Assembly: GCA_023702235.1 (NCBI GenBank)
Contig: JAMQCR010000001.1
Location: 1,116,001-1,180,000, forward strand
Source: Neobacillus pocheonensis
Lineage (GTDB): Bacteria; Bacillota; Bacilli; Bacillales; Cytobacillaceae
DNA: 64,000 bases
Direction of reading: 5' to 3'
Position numbers and translations under genes: made by a program
Shown here: in pieces, positions 63,372 to 64,000 of the stretch
Layout: each line of letters starts with the position of its first letter
Position numbering within the stretch: the stretch's first letter is position 1
Notes under the pieces: generated by a model
Databases searched by the model: none
What the model saw: only the letters and a program-made list of their open reading frames with translations
Told to the model about the DNA's origin: nothing

Positions 63372-64000
63372 TTAGTTATAATGGAAAAATTGCTTTTCAT
63401 TTAAGATAAAGTTAATTAAAGTATGTCCTGCATAAGATAGATAACGATCTTTTTTTGTAATGACAGCAAGCTTCCAAGGAATCGCTGGTTGGAGTTTAAT
63501 TATTTTAATATCCGGATTCATCACGCGATTACAAATGGACTCGGGTAGGGCAGTAACACCCAAGTTCGCTGCCACCATTTCAGACATTAAGTCCCATTGC
63601 GAACTTTTGAATAATATCTTCGGTTCAAATCCCTGGTTGATAAATTCGTCCCGCATAATTTGATGCAGAGCAAATTCCTCATTATAAAAAATAAATTCTT
63701 CATCCTTTAGTTTAGCTAATTCAACGAATTCATTAGAGGCAAAACGGTGATTGTGATGGACCAACAATTTCATTTCCTCTTCAACAATGGGGTAAACGTC
63801 AAATTTTTGTTCTTCGATTGGCAGGACAGCTACCCCTAATTCAAATTCTCCTTCCTCGACACTTTTTACAACCCGAGCACCACCGTATTCAGTAATATTA
63901 ATAGTAACATTTGGGAATTTTTGGTGAAACTTTGCAAGTACTCTAGGAAAGAACAAACTCCCAATAATAGGCGGAAGACCGATATGGATCTGCCCTCTCG
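63372..64000 (-). CDS. LysR-family regulator CidR-like (N-terminal end outside window)
   Basis: The effector-binding domain of a LysR protein, running off the right edge in frame (RGQIHIGLPPIIGSLFFPRV on the minus strand). FPNVTINITEYGGARVVKSVEEGEFELGVAVLP and SQWDLMSEMVAANLGVTALPESICNR are the standard substrate-binding positions. The helix-turn-helix lies beyond base 64000. It is upstream of cidAB on the same strand, as for CidR, which activates cid genes in response to acetate/pyruvate overflow. Confidence 0.88.
   Translation of the reverse strand, partial: RGQIHIGLPPIIGSLFFPRVLAKFHQKFPNVTINITEYGGARVVKSVEEGEFELGVAVLPIEEQKFDVYPIVEEEMKLLVHHNHRFASNEFVELAKLKDEEFIFYNEEFALHQIMRDEFINQGFEPKILFKSSQWDLMSEMVAANLGVTALPESICNRVMNPDIKIIKLQPAIPWKLAVITKKDRYLSYAGHTLINFILNEKQFFHYN

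Overview
The window is low-GC DNA from an endospore-forming, facultatively anaerobic member of the Bacillaceae (a Bacillus/Neobacillus-like genome). Supporting this are an SspH-type spore protein, GerP-like and YuzL/YhfH/YdjO/YkuS-type small proteins, RacA, LtaS, a respiratory nitrate reductase operon, Firmicute sigma-A promoters, cre sites and a preQ1-I riboswitch. I see no rRNA, tRNA, CRISPR array, prophage or intact insertion sequence.

Layout. 1-6.4 kb: tail of mprF, a spore-germination-like trio (GerPA/PF-like, Hsp20, GerPC-like), an ABC-F ATPase and a SCO1 protein. 6.6-15.2 kb: anaerobic block with a FNT nitrite/formate channel behind a Rex-like operator, then hemerythrin, two unknown genes and narGHJI. 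15.2-20.5 kb: small spore-type genes, a triple-PAS sensor kinase, a molybdopterin oxidoreductase remnant and a LysM-3D cell-wall protein. 20.5-23.6 kb: narK with a textbook FNR site, then a second NarK-type MFS protein carrying a C-terminal PAS domain. 23.9-32.2 kb: ArsB/NhaD permease, acyl-CoA dehydrogenase, spore proteins, ltaS, a nuclease lipoprotein and an HD protein. 32.6-39.8 kb: a small repeat peptide, an ABC importer, then tyrosine/homogentisate catabolism (hppD, fah, hmgA). 40-47.2 kb: Nudix hydrolase, aspartokinase III, a BusR-like regulator convergent with an OpuF-type osmolyte importer, nitronate monooxygenase. 47.4-53 kb: a sugar-acid regulon (KguE/KguK/KguT-like genes, a LacI regulator, HPS-like and PHI-like genes). 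53-57 kb: RacA, a second MerR-type coiled-coil protein, an EamA exporter, and a zone of gene debris. 57-59 kb: preQ1 riboswitch with queC-queD-queE. 59-64 kb: polysaccharide deacetylase, a structured palindrome, a class V aminotransferase, and cidAB with its LysR gene.

The most interesting system is at 47.4-53 kb. Two transcription units have the same promoter design: TTGAAA-N17-TATA(C/A)T, a cre site over the -35 box, and two 12-bp operators with a 13-bp period just downstream. This ties a 2-ketogluconate-type uptake and kinase module, which lacks the usual reductase KguD, to a hexulose-phosphate-synthase-like decarboxylase and a phosphohexuloisomerase. I infer a KguD-independent sugar-acid route to pentose phosphate.

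Caution: at least thirteen otherwise well conserved genes carry one-base indels, nearly all single-base losses in short homopolymers. Sequencing or assembly error is the simplest explanation for most. For such genes I give the full span and describe the break, and I avoid calling them dead unless more than one lesion is present.
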